Source: an uncultured Pseudomonadota bacterium
Lineage (GTDB): Bacteria > Myxococcota_A > UBA796 > SXON01
DNA length: 48,135 nt
Assembly: GCA_903885375.1 (NCBI GenBank)
Contig: CAISIK010000115.1
Span: 1 to 48,135 of the forward strand
Direction: 5' to 3'
Made by a program: the position numbers and the translations under genes
Notes under the pieces: model-generated
Seen by the model: only the letters and a program-made list of their open reading frames with translations
Databases searched by the model: none
Told to the model about the DNA's origin: nothing
Shown: positions 1 through 9,090 of the stretch, piece by piece
Layout of the letters: the number at the start of each line of letters is the position of its first letter
Numbering within the stretch: the stretch's first letter is position 1

Positions 1-1736
1 GCGCGGCCACCGGGGCGACCACCGGCAGCAGGACCACGGGCGCCAGCTCGCTCCAGGCGTCGAGCGGCACGACACGGGCGACCTCCTCCAGCGTGGTGGT
101 GCCGTCGGCCACCTTGGCCAGCGCATCGTCCATGAGCGTCCTGAACCCCCGTGTGCGGGCCGCGCGCCAGAGGTCGGCCTCGCTCGCCCCGTTGACCACC
201 AGCTCGCGGAGCGTATCGTCGAGCCGGAGCACCTCGAACACGCCCACCCGACCGCTGTAGCCGGCGTAGTGGCAGGCGGGACAGCCCGCGCCGACGGCCT
301 TCACCCGCGGGCCGAGGTCGCGCGGGGCGAGCGCGAGCCGCTCCCAGTCCTCCGCCCCCGGCGCATCGGGCAACGAGCACTCCGGGCACACCTTGCGCAC
401 GAGGCGCTGGGCCACCACGCCGATGAGCGCGTGCCCGGCGAGGTAGTTGGGCACGTCGAGGTCGCGGAGCCGGGTGATCGCCGCGATGCTGTTGCTCGTG
501 TGAACGGTGGAGAGCACGAGGTGGCCGGTGGTGGCGGCGTCGGCCGCGGCGGCGGCGCTGTCCGGGTCGCGGATCTCGCCGATGACCATCACGTTCGGGT
601 CCTGGCGCAGCACGGACCGCGCCACGCTGGCGAAGGTGAGGCCCGAGCGCGTGTCCACCTGCACCTGACGCACACCCGCGATCGTGTGCTCGATGGGGTC
701 CTCCACCGTCACGATCGAGGCCGTTTCGGACTTCAAGCGGTTGATGCAGGCGTAGAGCGTGGTCGTCTTGCCGCTGCCGGTGGGGCCGCACACGAGGAAC
801 AGGCCCTGCGACTGGGAGACGAGGTGGAAGAAGGTGGAGAGCCCCGCCGGGTTCCAGCCGAGCGCGCCGAGGTCGACCTTGAGCGTGCGGCTGTCGAGCA
901 CGCGGATCACCACCGACTCACCGAAGCGCGAGGGGATGACGGAGAGGCGCAGGTCCACGCTGCGGTTGCCGAGGGTGGCCGACGCGCGACCGTCCTGCGG
1001 GCGGCGGTGCTCCGTCACGTCCATCCGGCCGATGACCTTGATGCGCGTACCGATGGGCTGCACGGCCCAGTCGGGGAGCACGAGCACCTCGCGGAGCATC
1101 CCGTCGATGCGGAACCGCACCCGCATCCCGTCGGGCTCCGGCTCCATGTGGATGTCGGAGGCGCCGCGCTCGATCGCGTTCACCAGCAGGAAGTTCACCA
1201 GCTCGATGTAGGCGCTGCCGCCCTTCTTGAGCTGGCCCACGATGGCCACGGCATCGAGTTCCAGCGTGGTGGGCGAGATGACGGGCGGGCGGAACTCCTT
1301 CGGCACGTCGGCGAGCATCCGCTGCGCCTGCGGCTCGAGGTCGTAGTGGCGGTGGATGGCCCGGGTGAGCCGGCTGGCCGCGCCCACCTCGGGGTGCACG
1401 GCCCCGCCCAGGGCGAATTCGAGGTCGCGCACGGCCGCTTCGTCGCGGGGATCGGCCATCACGACCTTGAAGCCGCGCGGCACCCGCGCGTAGGCCAGCG
1501 CCCGGTGCTTCTCGGCCAGCTTGCGGGGGAGCCTCCACACCGTGGTGCTGTCCACCGCGATCGCGAGGGGGTCCACGAAGGGCAGCCCCAGCTGCCGCCC
1601 CATGGCCCGCGCCACCGCGAGGTCGTCGATCGCGCCCGAGCCGAGGAGCACCTGGCCGATCCGCTTGCCGCCGTGCGCCTTCTGTTCGGCGAGGGCGTGG
1701 TTCACCTGTGCCTCGGTGACGTGGCCCTCCTCCACG
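1..1736 (-). CDS. PilB/GspE-type secretion ATPase (partial, C-terminus beyond the left edge)
   Basis: Cytoplasmic hexameric ATPase of the type IV pilus / type II secretion family, which powers pilin or pseudopilin assembly. The translation shows an N-terminal MshEN-like segment (KFGEILVEEGH), then the core with Walker A GPTGSGKTTT, Walker B-like VMVIGEIRDPDS, the His-box segment TGHLVLSTVHT, and the zinc-binding tetracysteine (CPEC then CPAC) near the left edge. The frame is open to base 1, so the end is missing. The start is a problem: family-like residues QRKKFGEIL precede the first usable GTG (1736), but no ATG, GTG or TTG is in frame upstream; an ATT or a frameshift is possible. It overlaps the 3' end of the upstream histidine kinase. 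PilB and GspE cannot be told apart here. Confidence 0.88.
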
Positions 1737-3513
1737 AGAATCTCGCCGAACTTCTTGCGCTGACTCCTGGGGAAGCTCCAAACACAGGGAATCGTAGCGA
1801 AAACCGGGCTCCGGCGCCCTCCGAGGAGGACACGCCGATGGTGCCGCCCTGGGCCTCCACCAGCTGCCGGACGATGTAGAGGCCGAGGCCGGCGCCCCCG
1901 GCGAGCCGGGTGTCGCCCTTCTGCACCTGGAAGAACTTCTCGAACACGCGCGGGATCGCCTCGGCCGGCACGCCGCGACCGGTGTCCCACACCTCGATGG
2001 CCACGTCATCGCCGTCGAGGCGGGCGTCGATGCCGATCGAGCCGCCGGCCGGGGTGAACTTCATCGCGTTGCCCACGAGGTTGCCGATGACCTGGTCGAG
2101 CCGGAAGGCGTCGACCCTCACCTGCACCTCGGGGGGCGGCGTGGCGGGCACGAACGTGAACCCGCGCGTTTCCACCACGGGACGCCACGCGTTGTTCCAG
2201 CGTTCGAGGAGCGCGGCCAGGGGCTCCGGGCGGGTCTCCAGGGTGAGCGAGCCGCCTTCGAGACGCGTGACGTCGAGCAGGTTGCTCACCATGGTGAGGA
2301 GCGCCTGCCCCTGCACCCGCACGTTCGTGATCCACGTCCGCTGCTTCTCGGTGAGCTCTCCCGCCTTGTTCATGAGCAGGAGCTTGGTGAAGCCTTCGAT
2401 GCTCACGAGCGGGGTCTTCAACTCGTGCGTCACCACCGACAGGAACTCGTTCTTCACGGCCTCGGCCTCGTGCTCGGCCGTCTGGTCGTGGAGCACCATC
2501 ACCCAGGTCCCGCCCGTGCCGCGGCTGGACTGCGGCACGTGACGCAGGAGGAGGTCGAGCGTGTGCAGCTTGCCGGCATAGCGGCGCTGGACCGTTCCCG
2601 TGTGCGCGTCCGAGCTGGTGAACTGTCCCGCAGGAATTTCGGGGATGATCCGGCCGAGCGCGCGCTCCTGCGGCCACTCCCGGGAGAACTGGGCCAGCAG
2701 GGTCTGCGCGGAGAGGTTGGCCTCCACGACGTTGCCCGCGTGGTCGAGCAGGGCCACGCCGTCGGCGAGCTGGCCGAGCATCGTTTCGATCTGCCGGTTG
2801 CGGGAGTCGAGCTGCGCGATCGTGTTCACGAGGCGGTCCCGCGCGGCGGCGGTGGCCAGCGCGAGGGCCGCGATCTCCGGCGCGCCCGTGGGGCTCGGCA
2901 CGGCCACCTCGAGGTCGCCCGCCGCCACCCGCTCCGCCGCCGCCTGGAGGCGCTCGAGCGGCCGGCTCAGCACGATCCGCAGCTCGAGCGCGAGCACCAC
3001 CGCCAGGCAGCTGCACACGGCGAGCCAGAGCCCCATCCAGGGGAGGAACGGCGCCGCCGCATCCACCCACGGCGGACGGGGGTACTGGATGAGCTTGAGT
3101 GCCACGGCGGACACAACCATGCCGCCCCGCCGGAGCTCCCCGGCCGGCGGCACCTGCTCCGGGTGGGCCTCCAGCGCGGCGTTCCAGGCCCGGAGCCCGC
3201 GGGTGTAGCCGGCCAGCTCCTCGACGACCGGCTCCGCGTCCGCGCCCAGCTCGCCGATCATCGACTTCGCGCCGTCGAGCCGCTCGAAGACGTCGTCGGG
3301 GATGGGCGAGGCCTGGGCCGACGCTTCCAGCACCCGCCCGTGCACGGCGTTGAACTGGGTGTCGAACGCCCGCACGGCGGCGAGCCGCTCGGCGTCGGGG
3401 CTGTTCTGCACCGCCCCCCAGAGCAGGAGCGCCATCGTGCCGAAAATCACGGCGTTCAGCACGCCCAGCAGGAGCAGCAGGCTGATGACGAAACGGATGG
3501 GAGGCAGGCGCAT
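1702..3513 (-). CDS. Membrane sensor histidine kinase (HAMP-PAS-HisKA-HATPase)
   Basis: 603-residue sensor kinase of a two-component system. Membrane segments lie at about residues 8-33 and 157-181 and flank a periplasmic sensor region of roughly 120 residues. A HAMP linker (about 180-230), a PAS domain (about 240-345), the dimerisation/phosphoacceptor H-box with THELKTPL (His363), and a HATPase domain with N-box NLVGNAMKFTPAGG and G-boxes DTGRGVP and GAGLGLYIVRQL follow. All kinase motifs look intact. The conserved domain ends near FSLRFPV, but the frame runs on about 25 residues into the start of the PilB-type gene, so the two genes overlap and are probably cotranscribed. No response regulator is visible beside it. 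Confidence 0.93.
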   Translation of the reverse strand: MRLPPIRFVISLLLLLGVLNAVIFGTMALLLWGAVQNSPDAERLAAVRAFDTQFNAVHGRVLEASAQASPIPDDVFERLDGAKSMIGELGADAEPVVEELAGYTRGLRAWNAALEAHPEQVPPAGELRRGGMVVSAVALKLIQYPRPPWVDAAAPFLPWMGLWLAVCSCLAVVLALELRIVLSRPLERLQAAAERVAAGDLEVAVPSPTGAPEIAALALATAAARDRLVNTIAQLDSRNRQIETMLGQLADGVALLDHAGNVVEANLSAQTLLAQFSREWPQERALGRIIPEIPAGQFTSSDAHTGTVQRRYAGKLHTLDLLLRHVPQSSRGTGGTWVMVLHDQTAEHEAEAVKNEFLSVVTHELKTPLVSIEGFTKLLLMNKAGELTEKQRTWITNVRVQGQALLTMVSNLLDVTRLEGGSLTLETRPEPLAALLERWNNAWRPVVETRGFTFVPATPPPEVQVRVDAFRLDQVIGNLVGNAMKFTPAGGSIGIDARLDGDDVAIEVWDTGRGVPAEAIPRVFEKFFQVQKGDTRLAGGAGLGLYIVRQLVEAQGGTIGVSSSEGAGARFSLRFPVFGASPGVSARSSARFSWRRATSPRHR

Positions 3514-3568
3514 GCGCGTGGGTCGGGATGGTACTCGATCCCGCGCTCGCTACCCGCCGGGGATCGGC

Positions 3569-3904
3569 TCAGCCGCCCGAATCGACCGGGTTGTCTTGAT
3601 CGTCGCAATCGCTGTCCACCCCGTCGTCCGCCACCTCGGTGGCGCCGGGATGGATGGTCGCATCGGTGTCGTTGCAGTCTTCCGGCGGCGCGTAGCCGTC
3701 CCCGTCCTCGTCCTGGATCGCCACGCCGTACAGGGCCACGGCATCGGTGTTCGGGTCGGGGCAGCCGAGCAGCACGATGCCGAGGAGCGCCGCGGCGCTC
3801 GTGCGGGTGGGCGCGCGCACCACGACGGTGCCGCAGTGGGGGCAGGCCTCGCCGGCGCGGCCGTGGGTGCCGCAGCTCGAACAGGTGAAGAGGGGGGTGG
3901 CCAT
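3569..3904 (-). CDS. Small zinc-ribbon protein with MopE-like metal-binding tail
   Basis: 111-residue protein with three parts. Residues 8-24 form a four-cysteine zinc ribbon (Cys8, Cys11, Cys21, Cys24). Residues 34-48 are hydrophobic and end in LLGC, which could be a short membrane segment or lipobox-like. Residues 65-108 are very acidic, with DEDGDGY and DCNDTD and spacing like the putative metal-binding repeats of MopE-type myxobacterial proteins. I chose the internal Met (MATPLF) because the zinc ribbon begins right after it; a start ten codons earlier is possible. It diverges from the radical SAM gene across 44 bases. Function unknown; calcium or other metal binding by the tail is an inference. 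Confidence 0.7.
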   Translation of the reverse strand: MATPLFTCSSCGTHGRAGEACPHCGTVVVRAPTRTSAAALLGIVLLGCPDPNTDAVALYGVAIQDEDGDGYAPPEDCNDTDATIHPGATEVADDGVDSDCDDQDNPVDSGG

Positions 3905-3948
3905 GGAAGTCTCGCTCCAGAAGCCAGCATACACGCTACCCTGCGTGC

Positions 3949-5169
3949 ATGTCGCGAACCGTTCGACGCCAGGCGCTCCCCGACGGCTCGGCCCAGGCCG
4001 TGTACGTGGTCTGGGAGCTCACGCTCCGCTGCGACCAGCCCTGCAGCCACTGCGGGAGCCGCGCCGGAGCGGCCCGCGCGCGCGAGCTGGACACGGCGGA
4101 GTGCCTCGCGGTGGTGCCCCAGCTCGTGGCCATGGGCGCCCGCGAGGTCACGCTCATCGGCGGCGAGGCCTACCTCCGACCCGACCTGCCCGAGATCGTG
4201 CGCGCGCTCGCCGAAGCCGGCGTGGTGGTGACGATGCAGACCGGCGGGCGTGCCTTCACCGCCACGCGGGCGCGCAAGCTCAAGGAGGCCGGGCTCTTCG
4301 GCGTGGGCGTGTCGATCGACGGTCCGGCCGACCTGCACGACACCCTGCGGAACAACGTCGGGAGCCACGCCGCCGCCCTGCGGGCGCTGGAGTTCGCCGC
4401 CGAGGCGGGCCTTTCCACCTCCAGCAACTGCCAGGTGAACCAGCTCAACCGCCACCGCCTGCGCGAGCTCGTGGAGGCGCTGCGCGACCGCCACGTGCGC
4501 CACTGGCGCGCGCAGCTCACCGTCCCCATGGGCAACGCCGCGGAGCACCCCGAGTGGATCCTCCAGCCCTGGCACGTGCTCCAGGTCATCGACGACCTCG
4601 CCGCCATCCAGCGCGAGACCCTCGAATCGCCGCGGCCGTGGGAGCTCCCGCGCCCCCAACGCAGCTTCGACGTGCAGCCTGGCAACAACGTGGGGTACTT
4701 CGGGCCGCACGAGGAGCTCCTGCGCTCGCGGCCCGGCGGAACGTCCACCCACTGGGGCGGCTGCAAGGCGGGGATCGCCGTGCTCTCGCTCGAGAGCGAC
4801 GGCACGATGAAGGCCTGCCCCTCCCTCCCCACCGCGCCCTACGCCGCGGGCAACATCCTCGACGACGACCTCGCCCGCGTGTGGGCAGAGCACGAGCGGA
4901 TGGGGTTCACCCGCGAGCGCAGCACCGCGGAGCTCTGGGGGTTCTGCAAGGGCTGCGTGTACGCCGACACCTGCCGGGCCGGCTGCAACTTCACCGCGCA
5001 CACCACCCTCGGCCGGCGGGGCAACAACCCCTTCTGCTACCACCGCGCCGCCACCTTCCGTCGGGCGGGCCGCCGCGAACGCCTCGTGCAGACCGAGCGC
5101 GCCGCGGGGGTTCCCTACGACTTCGGCCGGTTCGAGCTGGCCGAGGAAGCCTGGGTGGACGAAGCGTGA
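3949..5169 (+). CDS. Radical SAM/SPASM enzyme (peptide maturase-like)
   Basis: 406-residue radical SAM protein. The [4Fe-4S]-SAM motif is CDQPCSHC (Cys28, Cys32, Cys35). A GGE motif (LIGGEAYL) follows. The C-terminal half has a SPASM-type cysteine set: GGCKAG, then CPSLP, then CKGCVYADTCRAGC and a final FCYHR, enough for auxiliary clusters. Such enzymes modify ribosomal peptides or enzyme side chains. It resembles what I remember as the 'GDL motif peptide-associated' maturase group, but I could not confirm that, and no obvious precursor peptide lies next to it. A TACCCT hexamer six bases before the ATG suggests a leaderless transcript. Its stop overlaps the start of the esterase gene (GTGA), so the two are cotranscribed. 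Confidence 0.88.
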   Translation: MSRTVRRQALPDGSAQAVYVVWELTLRCDQPCSHCGSRAGAARARELDTAECLAVVPQLVAMGAREVTLIGGEAYLRPDLPEIVRALAEAGVVVTMQTGGRAFTATRARKLKEAGLFGVGVSIDGPADLHDTLRNNVGSHAAALRALEFAAEAGLSTSSNCQVNQLNRHRLRELVEALRDRHVRHWRAQLTVPMGNAAEHPEWILQPWHVLQVIDDLAAIQRETLESPRPWELPRPQRSFDVQPGNNVGYFGPHEELLRSRPGGTSTHWGGCKAGIAVLSLESDGTMKACPSLPTAPYAAGNILDDDLARVWAEHERMGFTRERSTAELWGFCKGCVYADTCRAGCNFTAHTTLGRRGNNPFCYHRAATFRRAGRRERLVQTERAAGVPYDFGRFELAEEAWVDEA

Positions 5170-6185
5170 GGACCGGGGCGCCCGCCGCGACCCTCGTTGC
5201 CCTCCTCGGGGCGGGGTGCGCCAAGGACTGCGCGCGCATCGGCATCGACGGCCCCGGCGAGATCACCTGCCGCGTGCCCGGCTGGAGCGACCGGGACGTG
5301 CTCGTGCACACGCCGGCAGGCTGGGACGGCGCCAGCGCCCTGCCGCTGGTGGTGGCCCGCCACGGCCACAGCGGCACCGGCGCCGGCTTCGACGCCACCA
5401 CTTGCGCCGAGGGCGAGGAGGGCGACGCCACCTGCCTCGACGCCGTGGCCGACGCCGCCGGATTTGTCGTGGTCTACCCCGACGGCACGGGCGGCCCCCT
5501 CGGCTTCAGCCGGAGCTGGAACGCCGGCGGCGGCGAGGAGGGCTACCGCTGCACCGGCGATCCCGCCTGCACCGACGGCGTGGACGACCTCGCCTACGAT
5601 GACGACCTGCACACGCTCCTCGCCGAGCTCCTGCCCATCGACGCCGAGCGCGTGTACGCCACCGGCATGTCCAACGGCGCCGCGATGAGCCACCGGCTCG
5701 CGTGCGAGCGCCCCGGCCGGTACGCCGCCATCGTGGCCGTGGCCGGCGCGAACCAGGCGTTCGGCAGCCCCGGCTGCAACCCGGCCACCCGCACGCCCAT
5801 CCTCCAGATTCACGGCACGGCCGACCCCTGCTGGGGATGGGACGGCACGGTGGGCGAGCTGTGCGCGGGCGAGGGGGAAGGCGACTTCGTGGCGGTGGAG
5901 GAGTCCATGGCCGCGTGGGCCACGCTCAACGGCTGCTCGGGCGTGTCCGTGGAAACACCCCTGCCTGACTCCGCCGACGACGGCACGACGACCGTGCGCG
6001 TGAGCGCCGGGGACTGCCTCGCCGACACCGAGCTCCTCCGCGTGGAAGGCGGCGGCCACACCTGGCCGGGCGGGAAGCAGTACCTCTCGGCCGATCGTAT
6101 CGGCCCCGTCACGCAGGACTTCTCGGCCTCGGCGGAGATGTGGGCCTTCATGGTGGCCCATCCGGCGGGGCGCCCGGCGCTCTGA
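5166..6185 (+). CDS. Secreted PHB depolymerase / feruloyl esterase-like lipoprotein
   Basis: 339-residue alpha/beta hydrolase of the polyhydroxybutyrate depolymerase / carbohydrate esterase family 1 type. The N-terminus is a short lipoprotein signal (lipobox LGAGC, Cys18). The nucleophile elbow is TGMSNGAA (Ser169), the acid is likely in HGTADP (Asp220), and the His is in GGGHTWPGG near residue 299. Many cysteines (CAKDC, CTDG and others) suggest disulfides, fitting an exported enzyme. The GTG start overlaps the stop of the radical SAM gene by four bases. The substrate is unknown; short-chain polyester or acylated sugar ester are the usual ones. It ends three bases before the convergent CotH-like gene. 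Confidence 0.85.
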   Translation: MRTGAPAATLVALLGAGCAKDCARIGIDGPGEITCRVPGWSDRDVLVHTPAGWDGASALPLVVARHGHSGTGAGFDATTCAEGEEGDATCLDAVADAAGFVVVYPDGTGGPLGFSRSWNAGGGEEGYRCTGDPACTDGVDDLAYDDDLHTLLAELLPIDAERVYATGMSNGAAMSHRLACERPGRYAAIVAVAGANQAFGSPGCNPATRTPILQIHGTADPCWGWDGTVGELCAGEGEGDFVAVEESMAAWATLNGCSGVSVETPLPDSADDGTTTVRVSAGDCLADTELLRVEGGGHTWPGGKQYLSADRIGPVTQDFSASAEMWAFMVAHPAGRPAL

Positions 6186-6188
6186 GCC

Positions 6189-7856
6189 TCAGCGCGCGTC
6201 GAGCTGGTCGCGCACGGACTGGGGGTAGGTGGCCATGTTGCTGATGGTGTAGCTCAGGTAGTAGTCGTGGGTGGAGACCGCGAACTCCCTGCGCGGGTCG
6301 GAGTTGATGTCCGCCCGCAGGTCGGAGGCGATGTCGGCGATCCGACTCCCGAGGTCGAGCGCCTCCATCGTGTACGTCGCGTCGAGCAGGATCTCGTCGT
6401 AGCGGTCGGCGCAGCTCCCCACCTCGAGGCACCACTGGAAGAGGCGGCCGCGGCCGGTCCAGGGGTTGAAGTAGGCGGTGATGAAGGTCTGGTCGGTGCC
6501 CCAGGGGATGATCTGGAACAGCCCCGTTCGCGGGTCCTTGTACAGCCGGTAGTTGTTGGCCGTGCTGTAGCCGTCCCAGTGCATGGCGAGCGCCTCCACC
6601 GCCATGTTGGCGAGGAACTCGTCCATGTCGACGACGGTGGACACACGCGCGTAGTTGGCCTCCGTGGCGCCGTCGTCGAGGATGTCCACCAGCTCCTGGA
6701 GGTCGGAGCGGTCCTGCACGCCCTCTCCGCCCTTGTAGTCGAAGCTCGCGATGTGGGAGTCGTAGAGGTCCACGCCGTAGGCGCCCTCGTACAGGTTGCC
6801 GGTCGGATCGGCGTACCACCGCGCGAGAAAGTCGCGATCGATGGACTCCACATTGAGGTAGAGCCCGTAGTCGGTCCCGTTCACCGCCACCCGGGCGTAG
6901 CCCACCTCGGGCGCGGGCACGCCCATCGCGCGGAAGAGCTCGTAGGCGGCCCACTCATGCACATAGGTGTTGTCCTGCACCATGTTGTTGAGCGTGAGGT
7001 GGCCGAGCCCGTGCCACTCGCGGCCGTGGTGGTCGTTGAGGTCGATCTTGAAGGCGCACTTCTGATCGATGGTGCGCGAGGAGCCCACGTAGGACTTGAG
7101 CTTCACGTCCACGAGGCCCCAGTCGCCTTCGGGCACGTCGAGCGCGCCCTCCACGTAGGTGAGCCGGCTGGCCCGGAGGGAGCTGATGGCATCGGCGGAG
7201 AGCCGGATGTTGAAGGGGAGCACCTCGTCGAGCTGGAAGGCGAGCGCGGTGGGGTCGAGCGCGCTGTCGGGCACCGCGCCGTTCTCCCCGAGCGGGGTGG
7301 TGCGGAGGGTCGGCGCCCAGGCGCCGCCATCGGGAAAGCGGGCCCAGGCCACGTCGGCCTCCATCGCGCCCAGATCGAGCCGATCGGTCACCTGGCCGCG
7401 CACGCTCAGCACGAGGCGCTCGCCATCATCGTCGAGCGCGAACGGCGCGTGGTTGGAGCCGGGCGCCACCACCTCGTCGGCGGAGACGACCCAGCGCTCC
7501 CCCGGCGCGAGGCTGCCCTCCCCGCCCCGCCACGGCAGGTCGGAGCGGTCCTTCAACAACACGTCGGCGAGCGGGATCGTCGCCTCGCTCGCGTTGTAGA
7601 GCTCCACCCAGTCCGGCCACTCGCCATCCTCGCCCCCCCAGGTGGACTCGTTGTGGGCCACCACCTCGTTGAGCAGGAGGCGCACCGGCTCGGGCTCGAC
7701 GGGGGCGGTGTCCTCGCCCGTGTCGGACCCCTCGGTGTACCCGGCGTCGGGGTCGGGGGAGCCATCGTGGCCCGCCGTGTCGCCCAGCGTGGCGGGCACG
7801 CCGGACCGGTAGATGCCACCCGGGGTGCTGCACGCCAAGAGGAGGAACACGGTCAC
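6189..7856 (-). CDS. CotH-like kinase-fold lipoprotein with lamin-tail domain
   Basis: 555-residue lipoprotein. The signal is short (FLLLAC, Cys near residue 9), followed by an Asp/Thr/Glu-rich linker to about residue 65. A lamin-tail (LTD) domain begins at RLLLNEVVAHNES and includes WVELYNAS. From about residue 200 the protein matches the CotH family, first known as spore-coat protein kinases and common as secreted proteins in other phyla: FKIDLNDH, NLYEGAYG, and WGTDQTF, which sits where CotH has its metal-binding Asp. A TATGCT hexamer six bases before the GTG lies inside the end of the upstream glycosyltransferase gene, so this gene may have its own promoter. Kinase activity is an inference. 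Confidence 0.83.
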   Translation of the reverse strand: MTVFLLLACSTPGGIYRSGVPATLGDTAGHDGSPDPDAGYTEGSDTGEDTAPVEPEPVRLLLNEVVAHNESTWGGEDGEWPDWVELYNASEATIPLADVLLKDRSDLPWRGGEGSLAPGERWVVSADEVVAPGSNHAPFALDDDGERLVLSVRGQVTDRLDLGAMEADVAWARFPDGGAWAPTLRTTPLGENGAVPDSALDPTALAFQLDEVLPFNIRLSADAISSLRASRLTYVEGALDVPEGDWGLVDVKLKSYVGSSRTIDQKCAFKIDLNDHHGREWHGLGHLTLNNMVQDNTYVHEWAAYELFRAMGVPAPEVGYARVAVNGTDYGLYLNVESIDRDFLARWYADPTGNLYEGAYGVDLYDSHIASFDYKGGEGVQDRSDLQELVDILDDGATEANYARVSTVVDMDEFLANMAVEALAMHWDGYSTANNYRLYKDPRTGLFQIIPWGTDQTFITAYFNPWTGRGRLFQWCLEVGSCADRYDEILLDATYTMEALDLGSRIADIASDLRADINSDPRREFAVSTHDYYLSYTISNMATYPQSVRDQLDAR

Positions 7857-7860
7857 CGGA

Positions 7861-9045
7861 CTAGCATACCCCTGATCCCGCTTCCGAGGGCGCGGCGCCG
7901 CGCCGATGCACGGGCCCGATGGTTTCGTACACGGCGTGGACGGCTTCCGCGAGGCGGGGGAACGACAACGCCTGATCGAAACGCTGCGTGACCCGCTGCC
8001 GGGCCCCGGCCTCGAGGCACGCGGAGAGGCCGCGCGCGAGCCCCGCGGCATCTCCCACGGCGAAGAAGCCCACGGCGCCGCTGCCTCCGTCGATCTGGCG
8101 GAACGCGGGGATGTCGGAGAGCAGGCAGGGGGTGCCCACGGCGAAGGCCTCCATCACCACGCGCCCGCACACCTCGCGGGTGCTCGCCTGCACCAGCGCA
8201 TCCGCCGAGCGGAGCAGGTCCTCGCAACGGTCCGGGGAGACGTTCCCGAGCAGCGTGATGGGCAGGCCCGCCGCCGCCGCCGCCACCGCCGCTTCGAGGG
8301 GGCCCCCGCTCCACGCCATCGTGAGGTGGGCGCCGGGGTGGGTGTCGAGGATGCGGCGGAAGCCGGCGAGGGTGGTGAGCGGGTCCTTCACGGGGTCGAG
8401 CCGGCCGAGGTGGAGGATCGCGGGCGAGCCGCGGAGGCCGGTGCGCGCCCGCGCCTCCTCGCGGTTGCCGGGCGTGAAATCGCTCGAGGTCTCGAACACC
8501 TCCACGACCCGCGCTTGGTCGGCCAGCGCACCCGAGAGGCGCCAGGGCCGGGCGTGCTCGCGGGTGGTGAAGAGGAAGCGGTCCACGTTGGCGAAAGCCG
8601 CCCGCTCCACCGGCCGCCAGGGCGCGAGCCGCGCCGGCGCCCCGCCGTGGAAGTGCGCCACGAGCGCCGCGCCGCGCCGCCGCGTGTCGCGGCCGAGTTC
8701 GGCGAGGAGCGCGTAGTTCACGAGATCGAAGCTGTGCACCACGTCGGCCTTCAGGCGCGCCACCGCGCGGGCGAGGTGCGGCGCGGGCACCTTCACCTCG
8801 GCGTCGTCCCGACCGAACATGCGGGCGGTGCGCCGAAGGATCCGGGTGGAGGCGTCGGGGGGGACGAACCGCCAGCCCACCGGCCCATCCTCCACGGTGG
8901 CGGCCACTGGGAGCTCCTGCACCACGTGGACCTCGTGGCCGAGGCGCGCGAGCGCGTGAGCCAGCTCCCGCCGCAGGGGGTCGGCCCCGATCTGTTCGCC
9001 CGGAGTGTCCACCGAGTGGTACCGGTTCACCAACGCCACGCGCAC
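7861..9045 (-). CDS. Glycosyltransferase family 4 (GT-B fold)
   Basis: 394-residue GT-B glycosyltransferase. The N-terminal half begins RVALVNRYHSVDTPGEQIGAD, with a glycine-rich nucleotide-sugar loop region, and contains VVHSFDLVN. The C-terminal half carries LHLGRLDPVKDP and the GT4 signature EVCGRVVMEAFAVGTPCL with its conserved glutamates. No signal or membrane segment. The GTG at 9045 is favoured because the fold starts right there and a TAAGCG hexamer sits five bases upstream; a GTG two codons later is possible. The CotH-like gene starts four bases after its stop, so the two form a pair. Donor and acceptor sugars cannot be read from sequence. Confidence 0.88.
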   Translation of the reverse strand: MRVALVNRYHSVDTPGEQIGADPLRRELAHALARLGHEVHVVQELPVAATVEDGPVGWRFVPPDASTRILRRTARMFGRDDAEVKVPAPHLARAVARLKADVVHSFDLVNYALLAELGRDTRRRGAALVAHFHGGAPARLAPWRPVERAAFANVDRFLFTTREHARPWRLSGALADQARVVEVFETSSDFTPGNREEARARTGLRGSPAILHLGRLDPVKDPLTTLAGFRRILDTHPGAHLTMAWSGGPLEAAVAAAAAGLPITLLGNVSPDRCEDLLRSADALVQASTREVCGRVVMEAFAVGTPCLLSDIPAFRQIDGGSGAVGFFAVGDAAGLARGLSACLEAGARQRVTQRFDQALSFPRLAEAVHAVYETIGPVHRRGAAPSEAGSGVC

Positions 9046-9090
9046 GCGGGCGCTTATCGTGACGGCCGCCGGGCGCGTTAGGACGGCGTC

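Noticed and set aside
269..1879. Long plus-strand open frame of 536 codons
   Set aside because: It is antisense to the PilB-type ATPase; its His/Arg/Gly-rich text has no fold pattern, while the minus strand shows full ATPase motifs.
5166..6185. Esterase as part of a larger frame starting near 3747
   Set aside because: Upstream of 5166 that frame is out of phase with the well-supported radical SAM gene; the lipoprotein signal begins at the GTG at 5166.
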